DNA from: Bartonella senegalensis OS02
Lineage (GTDB): Bacteria; Pseudomonadota; Alphaproteobacteria; Rhizobiales; Rhizobiaceae
Length of the DNA stretch: 64,000 nt
Assembly (NCBI RefSeq): GCF_000312545.1
Contig: NZ_HE997540.1
Span: 290,929 to 354,928 of the forward strand
Direction: 5' to 3'
The position numbers and the translations under genes are program-made. Shown in pieces: positions 49,929-59,948 of the stretch; within the stretch, counting starts at the first letter, position 1, and the number at the start of each line of letters is the position of its first letter. The notes under the pieces are model-generated. The model was given only the letters and a program-made list of their open reading frames with translations. It had not been told where the DNA came from and did no database searches.

Positions 49929-52457
49929 TTACGATCGTAAATCATCAATGAGAATCTCACGTTTCCCGACATGATTAGCGGCTCCAACAATGCCTTTTTC
50001 TTCCATGCGCTCCACGAGAGAGGCTGCCTTATTATAACCAATTGCAAGCCGGCGTTGAATATAAGATGTTGAACATTTTTTATCACGCATAACAATCTTG
50101 ACAGCTTGCATATAAAGTTCCTCACCCTCTTCACTAAGGTTTTCTGCTGCAGAAACTTCTGCAACTGAATCAGCTGTCTCTCCCTCTTTGTTATCGTCTT
50201 CACTATCCGTTACTGTGGCTAAATAATCAGGCTTTCCTTGCATTTTAAGATGCGCAACAATAGCTTCAACTTCTCCGTCAGAAACAAAAGGCCCATGAAC
50301 ACGCATAATGCGCCCACCACCAACCATATGAAGCATATCTCCTTGGCCTAAAAGTGTTTCTGCACCTTGTTCTCCCAAGATTGTACGACTATCAATTTTT
50401 GATGTGACCTGAAAAGAAATACGGGTCGGAAAATTCGCTTTAATCGTGCCCGTGATGACATCAACAGAAGGACGCTGTGTTGCCATAATAAGGTGAATAC
50501 CTGCTGCACGCGCCATTTGCGCTAAGCGCTGAATAGCATTCTCTATTTCTTTACCCGCCACCATCATGAGATCGGCCATTTCATCGACAATCACAACGAT
50601 ATAAGGAAGTTGCGTGAGATCCATTGCTTCTTCATGATAAAGCATTTCCCCAGTTTCCTTATCAAAACCCGATTGTACAGTACACATGATCGTTTCACCT
50701 TTTTGTGCTGCAAGTGCAACGCGTGCATTAAAACCATCAATATTACGTACACCTAACTTAGCCATTTTCCGGTAGCGTTCTTCCATTTCACGAACAGCCC
50801 ATTTTAAAGCTGTTACCGCTTTCTTCGGATCTGTCACAACAGGCGTTAAAAGATGTGGAATACCATCATAAACAGACAATTCTAGCATTTTAGGATCAAC
50901 CATGATCAAACGACATTGCTGTGGTGTCATACGATAAAGAATCGATAAAATCATTGTATTAATCGCAACAGATTTGCCCGATCCTGTTGTTCCCGCAACC
51001 AACAAATGAGGCATTTTTGCTAATTCTGCAATGACAGGCTCTCCATTAATCCCCTTGCCCAAAGCAAGAGCTAACTTAAATTGGCTTTCACGAAAAGAAC
51101 TCGATTGGATTAATTCCCGCAAATAAACGGTTTCACGAATCGCATTGGGCAACTCAATGCCAATGACATTGCGTCCAGGAATCACAGCAACACGTGTAGA
51201 AATAGCAGACATAGAACGAGCAATATCATCAGAAAGATTGATGACCCGCGATGATTTTACTCCAGCTGCGGGCTCAAATTCGTACATTGTTACCACTGGC
51301 CCTGGATGAACATGGATAATTTCACCTTTAATGCCAAAATCTTCCAAAACACTCTCCAAAAGTCCAGCACCGCGCTCCAATGTTTCCTGCGGAATCACTG
51401 TACCTTCATGAAAAACAGGCTCCTGCAATAAATCAATGGGAGGAAATTCATAATTGCCATAATTAAGAGAGTGAGCATTTTGCATAAAAACAGAATCGTA
51501 ATTGTCTAAGGACGCATTCATGGATCGTAATGCTTTTCCTTTTGCTTTCATGAGAGACAAATTTTCTGAATTTTTCACTACATTTTCTTTTATACAAATG
51601 CCCATATTATCGCTATTTTTAGGCTCGTTAGTCGCACCTGTATCCTTTAATGTCTGAGCATAATCTTCAACAATTACTTCAGAATGACACTTTTGAACCT
51701 CTTTCACAATTTCATTCTTTGCATACATTAAGTCAGAAGTTTCTGTAATTCCCTGACACTCCTCCTGTGAGGACTCGGATGTAATGGAATTGTAAAATTG
51801 TGGGAAACGATATTCAAGAACACGGTAAAGAGCAGTAATTGACTCATCAAAGGTATGTGCTGTATTCAGCGTCACCTTGTTATTTGTAAAATCAATCCGT
51901 TTGGTATCTTGTTCCAAAATTTTAGTGTCAACCTGTTCTAACATAAGGGCCTGACACTCAAAAAATGCGTCATCAGAAAGATAAAATATAGGCTGTGTTT
52001 TTTGCACTATATTTTCTACTTGTAACTTACGTTTCCCTGCATCTTTCTCAAGCGACATAGGAACAGTTTGCTGTGATAACTGCTCCAGAACCGTTGAATG
52101 ACAAGTTGACGCTTTATTCTCTATTGATCGAGAATTGATCACTTTTTTAATCGGCGAAAGATTTGTTGTTTTCTTGTTATAATGTATTGTTTTTGTAAGA
52201 TTCTTTTGCTCTTTCTTCGTAAAAACTTTAAACTGTTGTGCAAAAATTGGATCGGCTTCTATGCGACGGCGTAAAATCTCAACTTCTGGTGTTCGAGTAA
52301 AACGTACATTTTGTCCGAGTGTAAAAGCCTTTTTCCACACTTCCGGATAAGGAAATATCTCAGCAATCTTAGAAGGTGCAATTTTTTCTGATACACCTTG
52401 TGTATTCTTATTAGATAAAGAAGATGTAGAAATGGATTTTGTTTTCGAATTATGCAT
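49929..52457 (-). CDS. ftsK: DNA translocase FtsK, lacking the membrane domain
   Basis: 842-residue ATP-driven DNA pump that clears and resolves chromosomes at the division septum. The motor has Walker A GTTGSGKS near residue 490, Walker [14 protein letters not shown], and the RecA-like [14 protein letters not shown]. The C-terminal gamma domain ([20 protein letters not shown]) reads KOPS sequences. The first 350 residues are polar linker with no hydrophobic helix, unlike standard FtsK with four. The true start may be the ATG at 52457 or the TTG at 52469. A second, membrane-anchored copy elsewhere would explain this; it cannot be seen here. Confidence 0.9.
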   Translation of the reverse strand: MHNSKTKSISTSSLSNKNTQGVSEKIAPSKIAEIFPYPEVWKKAFTLGQNVRFTRTPEVEILRRRIEADPIFAQQFKVFTKKEQKNLTKTIHYNKKTTNLSPIKKVINSRSIENKASTCHSTVLEQLSQQTVPMSLEKDAGKRKLQVENIVQKTQPIFYLSDDAFFECQALMLEQVDTKILEQDTKRIDFTNNKVTLNTAHTFDESITALYRVLEYRFPQFYNSITSESSQEECQGITETSDLMYAKNEIVKEVQKCHSEVIVEDYAQTLKDTGATNEPKNSDNMGICIKENVVKNSENLSLMKAKGKALRSMNASLDNYDSVFMQNAHSLNYGNYEFPPIDLLQEPVFHEGTVIPQETLERGAGLLESVLEDFGIKGEIIHVHPGPVVTMYEFEPAAGVKSSRVINLSDDIARSMSAISTRVAVIPGRNVIGIELPNAIRETVYLRELIQSSSFRESQFKLALALGKGINGEPVIAELAKMPHLLVAGTTGSGKSVAINTMILSILYRMTPQQCRLIMVDPKMLELSVYDGIPHLLTPVVTDPKKAVTALKWAVREMEERYRKMAKLGVRNIDGFNARVALAAQKGETIMCTVQSGFDKETGEMLYHEEAMDLTQLPYIVVIVDEMADLMMVAGKEIENAIQRLAQMARAAGIHLIMATQRPSVDVITGTIKANFPTRISFQVTSKIDSRTILGEQGAETLLGQGDMLHMVGGGRIMRVHGPFVSDGEVEAIVAHLKMQGKPDYLATVTDSEDDNKEGETADSVAEVSAAENLSEEGEELYMQAVKIVMRDKKCSTSYIQRRLAIGYNKAASLVERMEEKGIVGAANHVGKREILIDDLRS

Positions 52458-52907
52458 GATACCCAACAAACTTATAGCAATAGGAACAATTACCTCTTCA
52501 AAAAGAATGCATAGAGACTACACTATGAAGGTTAATAACCTTTTGCTAACGGTCACTTTCTAACGAAAAAAGAAGGCTCTCATTCCTCTCAATGCCTCCT
52601 CCTCAACATTGAGTGTCTCAATTGCAAAATTCATGCTCTTATCTAGCTTAATAGATTGATTTTAAAGTAAATTATTATTACAAAAAATACAGAAAAATCG
52701 CTCATTCTTCTCTTTCTGTCCTCTTTTATATAGATTAATACTTTATATAAATTAATACAAAGAGCTATTCTGACTGTTATTTTTTCAGCTCTTCAGCCTT
52801 GTTATGATCAAATTTCTTTACCTTTGGTGAGATTATCCTTGTTATTCTTGTTAAAAAGGTCTCAAATAGAGTAAAATTTCAATAATAGAAAAAATAGGGA
52901 GTGCATC
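52458..52907. other. Divergent gap between ftsK and aldehyde dehydrogenase
   Basis: 450 bp. A direct repeat TTTATATAxATTAATAC occurs near 52730-52760. Promoters for both genes should lie here, but I could not fix them. Confidence 0.35.
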
Positions 52908-54338
52908 ATGTTGAATAAGCGGAAATTTTATATCAATGGTCGATGGGACGATCCAAACACTCCTCATGATTTACATGTCATTGACCCTTCAACAGAAGAG
53001 GCGTGTGCTGTCATTAGTCTTGGGTGTACGAAAGATGCAGATAAAGCAATTAATGCTGCTAAAGAAGCTTTTCAAACTTGGAAAACAACCTCACCCCATG
53101 AACGGCTTAGATTCGTTGAAAAAATTTTAGAGATCTATGAAAAACGCTCAGGTGATATGGCAAAAACCATTTCAATGGAGATGGGAGCACCTCTTGATAT
53201 GGCTCTTAATGCACAAACCGCAACCGGTAGTTCTCATATTCGCAACTTTATCAAAGCTTACAAAGAGTTTTCATTCCAAAAAATTTTAATAGAGGGAAAT
53301 GAACAAGCGATTCTTCATTACGATCCTATTGGAGTGGTAGGGCTGATTACCCCATGGAATTGGCCCATGAACCAAGTGACTCTTAAAGTTATCCCTGCTC
53401 TCTTAGCTGGCTGCACTATGGTCTTAAAACCCTCTGAAATTGCTCCTCTTTCTGCTATGCTCTTTGCTGAAATTTTGGATGAAGCTGGCTTACCTTCTGG
53501 CGTTTTTAATTTAATCAATGGTGATGGCGCCAATGTTGGCTCTTACCTCTCTGCTCATAAAGACTTAGAAATGATCAGCTTTACCGGATCAACTAGAGCA
53601 GGAAAAGATATTTCTAAAAATGCTAGCAATACTCTGAAACGGGTCTGTCTAGAACTGGGAGGTAAAGGAGCAAATATTATCTTTGCTGATGCTGATACAG
53701 ATGCTCTGCAGCGCGGTGTAAAACACTGTTTTTATAATAGTGGACAAAGCTGTAATGCACCAACACGTATGCTTGTGGAACAAGCTATCTATGACAAAGC
53801 TATCAAAACAGCCAAAGATATTGCCGAAAAAACAAAGGTAGGACCAGGATACCAAACTGGAAATCATATTGGTCCAGTCGTTTCAAAACAACAATATGAT
53901 AAAATCCAAGATCTTATTCAATCTGGAATTGATGAAGGAGCAACCCTTGTCGCAGGGGGAACTGGTTTGCCAATGGGAATGGAACGCGGTTATTATGTAC
54001 GCCCAACAGTTTTTGCCGATGTGAAACCTCATATGCGTATCTTTCGAGAAGAAATCTTTGGTCCTGTTCTCTCTATTCTTCCTTTTAATACAGAAGATGA
54101 AGCTGTCACCTTGGCCAATGACACTGACTATGGTCTTACAAACTATATACAATCGCAAGATCGGAGTAAATGTCGTCGTATTGCTGCACAAGTACGCTCT
54201 GGTATGGTAGAAGTTAACGGACATGGACTGCCAAGTGGAAGTTACTTTGGAGGCGTAAAATTTTCTGGACGTGCTCGTGAAGGAGGACATTGGGGAATTA
54301 AAGAATTTCTCGATACCAAAGCAATTTCATACTGGTAA
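52908..54338 (+). CDS. NAD(P)-dependent aldehyde dehydrogenase family protein
   Basis: 476 residues of the ALDH superfamily. The catalytic cysteine is in NSGQSCNAPTRML, the general base glutamate in LELGGKGAN, and the cofactor site includes FTGSTRAGKDIS and PWNWPMNQVTLKV. The C-terminus has EIFGPVLSILPF. The substrate is not evident; close relatives are annotated as aldehyde dehydrogenase of broad range. The ATG at 52908 follows AGGGAG. It precedes the pseudouridine synthase gene by 32 bp on the same strand. Confidence 0.92.
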   Translation: MLNKRKFYINGRWDDPNTPHDLHVIDPSTEEACAVISLGCTKDADKAINAAKEAFQTWKTTSPHERLRFVEKILEIYEKRSGDMAKTISMEMGAPLDMALNAQTATGSSHIRNFIKAYKEFSFQKILIEGNEQAILHYDPIGVVGLITPWNWPMNQVTLKVIPALLAGCTMVLKPSEIAPLSAMLFAEILDEAGLPSGVFNLINGDGANVGSYLSAHKDLEMISFTGSTRAGKDISKNASNTLKRVCLELGGKGANIIFADADTDALQRGVKHCFYNSGQSCNAPTRMLVEQAIYDKAIKTAKDIAEKTKVGPGYQTGNHIGPVVSKQQYDKIQDLIQSGIDEGATLVAGGTGLPMGMERGYYVRPTVFADVKPHMRIFREEIFGPVLSILPFNTEDEAVTLANDTDYGLTNYIQSQDRSKCRRIAAQVRSGMVEVNGHGLPSGSYFGGVKFSGRAREGGHWGIKEFLDTKAISYW

Positions 54339-54370
54339 AAGGATCTTCTGAAAAGCTTAATAGGAATTGT

Positions 54371-55375
54371 ATGGTCACACAAAGAATAACGGATGAAGAT
54401 GCTCTTGGGCAACGACTCGATCAGTGGCTTGCTAAAAAATATCACAATGTGCTGTCACGTTCACGTCTACAAGTCCTCATCCGTGAAGGCTATCTTAAAG
54501 TTGATGGTCAACTTATAAAGGAGCCAAAAACAAAATTAAAATCCAATCAAATCGTCGAATTGACAATGCCTGTTCTTCGTGATGCAGAACCTGACGGTGA
54601 AGCTATTGCATTGGACATTCTTTTTGAAGATGATCATGTCATTGTTATCAATAAACCGGCTGGTCTCGTTGTTCATCCTGGCAATGGTAATTGGACCGGA
54701 ACATTAGTGAATGCCCTTATCCATCACTGTGGTAAGAGCTTGTCTGGTATCGGTGGTGTTAAGCGTCCAGGCATTGTGCATCGTCTCGATAAAAATACCA
54801 GTGGAGTCATAGTTGTCGCCAAAAACGACCTTGCTCATAAAAGCCTCAGTGCACAATTTGCTGATCACGGACGAACTAGCGCATTAGATCGACGTTATCA
54901 TGCCTTGATTTGGGGATCTCCTAACCGCAATGTTTGGACAATTGATGCCCCCCTTGGTCGTTCTCCGCAGAATCGAACAAAGCAGACTGTCATCCATAAC
55001 CAATGCCCCCATGCTCGTCATGCTGTTACACACTTCTCTCTCCTAGAAAAATATGAAATCTCTACAGACAAAACACCTTTTGCCAGTCTTCTGGAATGTC
55101 GTCTGGAAACTGGAAGGACTCACCAAATCCGTGTTCATATGGCTCATATCGGACACCCGCTCATAGGGGATACTGTTTATGGTAACGCTTTTAAAACAAA
55201 ATCCAATACGCTTAATACTATCATTAAAAATGCAATCGATCAATTCAACCGACAAGCTCTTCATGCAGCCAGTCTTACCTTTGAACATCCCGCTACAGGT
55301 AAAATTCTGTCTTTTTCTTCACCGCTCCCTCAAGATATGGCTGAACTTATCAAGCATTTTAAAAAAATAAATTGA
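54371..55375 (+). CDS. rluD: RluD-type 23S rRNA pseudouridine synthase
   Basis: 334 residues. An N-terminal S4 RNA-binding domain (about 15-75: LDQWLAKKYHNVLSRSRLQ) is followed by the RluA-family catalytic domain with the essential Asp in GIVHRLDKNTSGVIVVAKN. LETGRTHQIRVHMAHIGHPL completes the active site. RluD makes pseudouridines at 1911, 1915 and 1917 of 23S rRNA; RluC is an alternative assignment. It is followed 150 bp later by rpoH, as in several Rhizobiales. Confidence 0.88.
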   Translation: MVTQRITDEDALGQRLDQWLAKKYHNVLSRSRLQVLIREGYLKVDGQLIKEPKTKLKSNQIVELTMPVLRDAEPDGEAIALDILFEDDHVIVINKPAGLVVHPGNGNWTGTLVNALIHHCGKSLSGIGGVKRPGIVHRLDKNTSGVIVVAKNDLAHKSLSAQFADHGRTSALDRRYHALIWGSPNRNVWTIDAPLGRSPQNRTKQTVIHNQCPHARHAVTHFSLLEKYEISTDKTPFASLLECRLETGRTHQIRVHMAHIGHPLIGDTVYGNAFKTKSNTLNTIIKNAIDQFNRQALHAASLTFEHPATGKILSFSSPLPQDMAELIKHFKKIN

Positions 55376-55417
55376 AACTTTTAACCCTCTCATGATTTCA
55401 CAATAAAATATCTCTTT

Positions 55418-55446
55418 TTGAACAAAATCGAAAATTATGGTACACT
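55418..55446 (+). promoter_or_regulatory. Predicted housekeeping-type promoter of rpoH
   Basis: TTGAAC (55418-55423) and TACACT (55441-55446) are 17 bases apart and lie 79 bases before the preferred rpoH start. Spacing is ideal and both boxes match four or more of six consensus positions. Experimental support is lacking. Confidence 0.45.
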
Positions 55447-55524
55447 GAGTTTGTAGAGATGTTTATAATGTCTGTAAATCGAATTTGCCTTATTAAGGGA
55501 ATTCATGTAAAAGGAGGGTGCTAT

Positions 55525-56421
55525 ATGGCCCATATGAATCTGCTATCAGTAACAACAGGTGACGGAGGATTGAATCGTTACCTGGAGGAAGTACGTCGTT
55601 TTCCAATGCTTGAGCCAAAAGAAGAATATATGTTGGCGCAGCGTTACCGTAAGTATAACGATCTAAAAGCCGCGCATAAATTGGTAACCAGCCATTTGCG
55701 CCTTGTAGCCAAAATTGCAGTTGGATATCGTGGCTACGGACTGCCCATTGGGGAGGTCATTTCAGAAGGCAATATTGGACTTATGCAAGCTGTTAAGCGT
55801 TTTGAACCTGAACGCGGCTTTCGCCTTGCAACCTATGCAATATGGTGGATTAAAGCGTCAATCCAAGAATATGTATTGCGGTCTTGGAGTTTGGTGAAAA
55901 TAGGAACAACTGCTAATCAAAAGCGCTTGTTTTTCAACCTTCGTAAATTAAAGAGCAGGCTTCAAGCACTTGACAATGGTGACCTTAACGCAGAGCAAGT
56001 GAAAGGAATTGCAACCCAATTGAATGTCACAGAAGATGAAGTTGTGTCGATGAATCGTCGACTTGGTGGTGATACTTCGCTCAATGCGCCACTTCGAACA
56101 AAAGAAGGTGAAAATAGCGAATTGCAGGATTGGCTGGTGGATGATTCCAACAATCAGGAGCAAATTTTAATCGAACAAAATGAATTGGAGAATCGTCGTT
56201 CCATGCTAACAAACGCCATGGATAATTTAAATGAACGTGAAAAACGCATTTTTAAAGCACGTCGTTTAAGCGATATACCGCTAACATTAGAAGAGCTCTC
56301 AAGTGAATTTAACATCAGTCGCGAACGTGTAAGACAAATTGAAATGCGTGCATTTGAAAAAGTACAAAATTCTATCAAGGCTTCTGCTTTATCCCAAAAT
56401 CAATCCCAAAATCAAGTGTGA
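55525..56421 (+). CDS. rpoH: Heat-shock sigma factor RpoH (sigma 32)
   Basis: 298 residues from the ATG at 55525, with AAGGAGGG just upstream. An upstream ATG would add 22 residues not typical of RpoH. Region 2 has RHxxLVAKIAVGYRGYGLPIG-like text and the RpoH box QKRLFFNLRKLKSRL is present. Region 4 ends with FNISRERVRQIEMRAFEKV. Alphaproteobacteria often have two rpoH genes with overlapping roles; which one this is cannot be told here. A strong terminator follows at 56469. Confidence 0.95.
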   Translation: MAHMNLLSVTTGDGGLNRYLEEVRRFPMLEPKEEYMLAQRYRKYNDLKAAHKLVTSHLRLVAKIAVGYRGYGLPIGEVISEGNIGLMQAVKRFEPERGFRLATYAIWWIKASIQEYVLRSWSLVKIGTTANQKRLFFNLRKLKSRLQALDNGDLNAEQVKGIATQLNVTEDEVVSMNRRLGGDTSLNAPLRTKEGENSELQDWLVDDSNNQEQILIEQNELENRRSMLTNAMDNLNEREKRIFKARRLSDIPLTLEELSSEFNISRERVRQIEMRAFEKVQNSIKASALSQNQSQNQV

Positions 56422-56468
56422 AACTCCTGAAGCTTAAGTGTAGAGTCAATTATCTGCGCGTGTTAAAT

Positions 56469-56503
56469 GACAAAGAGCCAGTATAGGCTTGCTCTTTGTC
56501 TTT
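56469..56503 (+). terminator. Rho-independent terminator of rpoH
   Basis: GACAAAGAGC (56469-56478) is perfectly paired with GCTCTTTGTC (56491-56500) around a 12-base loop and is followed by TTT. It lies about 50 bp after the rpoH stop and could also act on the opposite strand. Confidence 0.75.
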
Positions 56504-56573
56504 CCATTGAGCTGCCAAACAATTTTTGTATGAAAAGTTCTCTTTAAACTTTTCCTATCATTTGCATTGAGAG

Positions 56574-57986
56574 TTATTTTTTCTGTCCAAGAACTGTTAG
56601 TTTTTCTGGTTGCTCAAGCCATTTTCCAATAACCTTATTAAAAATAGACTCACCTGTTGGTCCTTTTGCGAAAGTTAATTCGTTTGTACGTCCGTTTTTA
56701 TCAGTCAGGACTAAACGCATCCAATCTAATTCCTTCATCAATTGTAAATTTCGGTTAAGAAATGGATGTTTTCCGCTCAAAGCAACAAGAAAAAAATCAT
56801 CATCAATCTTTGCTGCAACAGTCCTTGTTAAAGCCTGACCAATGGACTGTTCACTTGCTTTAAAAGTTAATGCTTGAACATTGCTTATAGCTTGGCCTGA
56901 AAATTTATCAGAAAGAATAAAAATAAGATCCATAATATATGCTGCAGGAAAAGACACGTCAGTATTACGACGTAAAATTAACCGTAATGATAATCCTTTA
57001 TCTGGAATTGTTATATCTCCTTGTATAGCCGATTCTTCTGGATCTCTCTTTATAAGCGTCCAACGTGCACTCCCCGTTGCAACTTTTTCTGCATCATAAT
57101 CCGTACGTGCTTGATAAAAGACAGCTTCACCTAGCTGTTCCATTGATTGTAAATTGCTTGAAACAGCTGTTGAGATTCCTTCTGCATTCGAAGAAACTGT
57201 CGTTTGCTCTAAATTGGTATCAACTTCACTGCCATCTTCTAATAAGCGTTGTGTTAACTTTCTTTTGACTGAAAATGCCTGTGATAACACGTGAGAAGCT
57301 TGGACATTTCCTCCCAAAAACTGAGGATCACTTGATACAAGCATACGTCCACCAACAAAACAAATACCAATCATTAAAGTGAAAAAACCGATAAAAAAAG
57401 CAGCACTTATTACAATACGCCTTTGCATCGATGCCCTATTAGCACGACGCATAGCTTGAGAAAAAATATGTGAAACAATGTGTGGATTATCTCCTTGGGA
57501 AGGAGAAGCTAAAGGAGAAACCCTTAACGTATTGTTTTCAGTACACTGAGAAGCCAAACAAGCTTCCATATTGACGGGCTCTGCATCTGACAAAGCTGAA
57601 ACAGAAGACCCAACAAACACCTGATGGTTTTTTGAACTTATAATAGAATCCTGTCTTCCTTCTGTTTCTACCACTGAAAACTCATGGCCTTGCGGTAATA
57701 GAGAGGTGTATGTGTACTTCCCAGATTGCGTTATACTTTTAGGGTTCCACCCAATAACTGAAGAAAGCAATTCCTTTTCAACCGCTAAATATTCTGCTTC
57801 AACCGTTGCAATAGCACTTTGCAAAATCTTTCTTTGCTCATCTGCTATTGCTTGGGGTACTCTCGTTGCTAAAAATTGCTGTTCTAATGTTTCGATAGCT
57901 CGTTTATAAATCTGCTTACGCAGTCTTGTTGTAACATTATTTTGCGCATTGATTGTCTTTTTTAAGATTCCAACGAAATCTACCAT
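56574..57986 (-). CDS. Unknown protein with one membrane helix, 470 residues
   Basis: I do not recognise a named family. The N-terminus (about 10-90) is a helical, coiled-coil-like segment (LRKQIYKRAIETLEQQFLAT). A linker is followed by a basic stretch and one membrane helix at about 190-215 (VISAAFFIGFFTLMIGICFVGG). The C-terminal 200 residues look globular and periplasmic with WTLIKRDPEESAIQGDITIP and LILRRNTDVSFPAAYIMDLIF. The arrangement resembles conserved Rhizobiales proteins of unknown role. It lies between rpoH and purA. Confidence 0.75.
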   Translation of the reverse strand: MVDFVGILKKTINAQNNVTTRLRKQIYKRAIETLEQQFLATRVPQAIADEQRKILQSAIATVEAEYLAVEKELLSSVIGWNPKSITQSGKYTYTSLLPQGHEFSVVETEGRQDSIISSKNHQVFVGSSVSALSDAEPVNMEACLASQCTENNTLRVSPLASPSQGDNPHIVSHIFSQAMRRANRASMQRRIVISAAFFIGFFTLMIGICFVGGRMLVSSDPQFLGGNVQASHVLSQAFSVKRKLTQRLLEDGSEVDTNLEQTTVSSNAEGISTAVSSNLQSMEQLGEAVFYQARTDYDAEKVATGSARWTLIKRDPEESAIQGDITIPDKGLSLRLILRRNTDVSFPAAYIMDLIFILSDKFSGQAISNVQALTFKASEQSIGQALTRTVAAKIDDDFFLVALSGKHPFLNRNLQLMKELDWMRLVLTDKNGRTNELTFAKGPTGESIFNKVIGKWLEQPEKLTVLGQKK

Positions 57987-58227
57987 ATGCTCTACAATCT
58001 TCCTTAAACTGAGAAAAGAAATCTGAGCTTTAGGGCCAAAAAAACCTTTATTTTAGCCTTCTCAATTGATTATCACTTATATTGATACAACTATCTAAAT
58101 AGTGTAAAATGAATATGAAAAATAAACAATGCTCTTTTGCACCTTTCTCTCATTTGTTCTTAAGACTCTCTTCGTAGCAAAACACAAAAACAAACTGAAA
58201 ACCTACACGGAAATCTCAAAGTAATGG

Positions 58228-59517
58228 TTAATTTGTAAAAGGATCCGTAATAAGGATAGTATCTTCACGCTCGGGACTCGTGGATAATAAAGCCACCTGT
58301 GCACCAATCAGTTCTTCAATATAGCGTATATATTTGATAGCCTGCACTGGTAAATCTTCGAAGCTCAACGCATGTGCTGTTGCTTTCTTCCAACCTTCTA
58401 ATGTCTCGTAAATAGGTTTCACACGAGATTGTGCTCCCATAGAAGAGGGTAAATAATCAATTCTTTTCCCATCAAGTTCATAACCAATACAGACTTTAAT
58501 TTCATCCAAGCCATCCAAAACATCAAGCTTTGTCAATGCTATACCCTGAACACCACAAATCATTACCATTTGACGGACTAAGACAGCATCAAACCAGCCA
58601 CATCGACGTTTTCGACCAGTCACAACACCAAATTCATGCCCACGTTTTCCAAGAAATTCGCCAATATCATTTATCTGCTCTGTCGGAAAAGGCCCTTCTC
58701 CAACACGTGTTGTATAAGCTTTTGCAATACCCAAAACATAATGCATTGCACTAGGTCCCATACCTGAGCCGGTACACGCTTGCCCAGCAACTGTGTTGGA
58801 TGACGTCACATAAGGATAAGTCCCGAAATCATTATCTAATAAAGCACCTTGTGCACCTTCAAAAAGAACATGTTTGCCCATTCGATAACTTTCATCCAAA
58901 AGACGCCACGTACAATCTATAAAGGGTAGAATTTCATCCGCTACTTGCATCAATTCATCATACAGCGCTTGAGAATCAATCTCTGCAACGCCCATCCCAC
59001 GACGTAAAGCATTATGATGTCGCAAAAGTCGTTCAATCTTAGCCATAAGCGTATTAGCTTCCGCCAAATCCATCACACGGATAGCACGACGCCCTACCTT
59101 ATCTTCATAAGCCGGACCAATACCACGCTTTGTCGTACCAATTTTTAAACCGGATAAACCACTTTCGCGGGTTGCATCAAGATCGCGATGCAAAGAGAGA
59201 ATCAAGGGAGCATTTTCAGCAATACGCAAAATTTCCGGTGTAATTTTTACACCCTGATCACGTAGTTTTTTTAATTCTGCTACAAAATGATGAGGATCAA
59301 CGACAACACCATTACCGATAATTGATAACTTCCCACGAACTAAACCAGATGGTAAAAGTGATAATTTATAATGAACGCCATCAACAACCAATGTATGACC
59401 TGCATTGTGCCCACCTTGATATCTGACTACGATATCAGCCCGCTCCGACAACCAATCTACAATTTTACCTTTTCCTTCATCGCCCCATTGTGTGCCTACA
59501 ACTACTACATTGGCCAT
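58228..59517 (-). CDS. purA: Adenylosuccinate synthetase
   Basis: GTP-dependent first step from IMP to AMP, 429 residues. The N-terminal [24 protein letters not shown] P loop, the [11 protein letters not shown] with catalytic His near 41, and [18 protein letters not shown] are all conserved. [22 protein letters not shown] is the substrate loop. Length is normal. An inverted repeat overlapping a TTATAA box lies 48-71 bases before the start. Confidence 0.96.
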   Translation of the reverse strand: MANVVVVGTQWGDEGKGKIVDWLSERADIVVRYQGGHNAGHTLVVDGVHYKLSLLPSGLVRGKLSIIGNGVVVDPHHFVAELKKLRDQGVKITPEILRIAENAPLILSLHRDLDATRESGLSGLKIGTTKRGIGPAYEDKVGRRAIRVMDLAEANTLMAKIERLLRHHNALRRGMGVAEIDSQALYDELMQVADEILPFIDCTWRLLDESYRMGKHVLFEGAQGALLDNDFGTYPYVTSSNTVAGQACTGSGMGPSAMHYVLGIAKAYTTRVGEGPFPTEQINDIGEFLGKRGHEFGVVTGRKRRCGWFDAVLVRQMVMICGVQGIALTKLDVLDGLDEIKVCIGYELDGKRIDYLPSSMGAQSRVKPIYETLEGWKKATAHALSFEDLPVQAIKYIRYIEELIGAQVALLSTSPEREDTILITDPFTN

Positions 59518-59759
59518 AACTCTCTCCGTCGTGTTTGGTCAAACAAAACCAGCATTCAAAAACAAACGTTTCCTTATAACGAAACGTTAGAGAAAGTGCG
59601 ACTCCTCATTTCAGCTTTTTTGCAATCTTCAGTTCTACGAACCATCAAGACCACAATAGTAAGATATAAAATATATCTTCATTCTAAATCAGTTATTCTT
59701 GCTGTAAAAATTAGAAGAATTTAGAACTGATCACTGTTGCTTTTACAAAATTTGATAAA
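59518..59759. other. Leader and promoter region of purA
   Basis: 240 bp. The only notable structure is the 8-bp inverted repeat at 59565-59588, listed separately. No gene. Confidence 0.4.
59565..59588 (-). promoter_or_regulatory. Inverted repeat around a -10-like box before purA
   Basis: AACGTTTC (59565-59572) and GAAACGTT (59581-59588) form a perfect 8-base inverted repeat separated by CTTATAAC. On the purA strand the centre reads GTTATAAG, similar to a -10 box. The repeat halves resemble LacI-family operator halves (CAAACGTT), the family of PurR. This is suggestive only. Confidence 0.4.
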
Positions 59760-59855
59760 TCATTCACACCATCTGCGTAGTTTTTTACGATCTGTATAAT
59801 ACTTGAAAGTCGTTTGTCTGACACAAAGATACGAAAGATCATCATGATCTCCCAT
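59760..59855 (-). CDS. Very small ORF with strong ribosome site, 31 residues
   Basis: An AGGAGG at 59865-59870 lies 9 bases before an ATG. The peptide reads MGDHDDLSYLCVRQTTFKYY and ends RRWCE. It may be the truncated start of a phage gene, as the next feature is also phage-like. No family recognised, and it may be untranslated. Confidence 0.25.
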   Translation of the reverse strand: MGDHDDLSYLCVRQTTFKYYTDRKKLRRWCE

Positions 59856-59948
59856 TTTCTTTTTCCTCCTCTCTGTTACCTTGTAAACAGATTTGCCAAA
59901 TAACGCATAAAGAGAAACCTTGATTGCTTCCAACACCCTAAAATAGAA

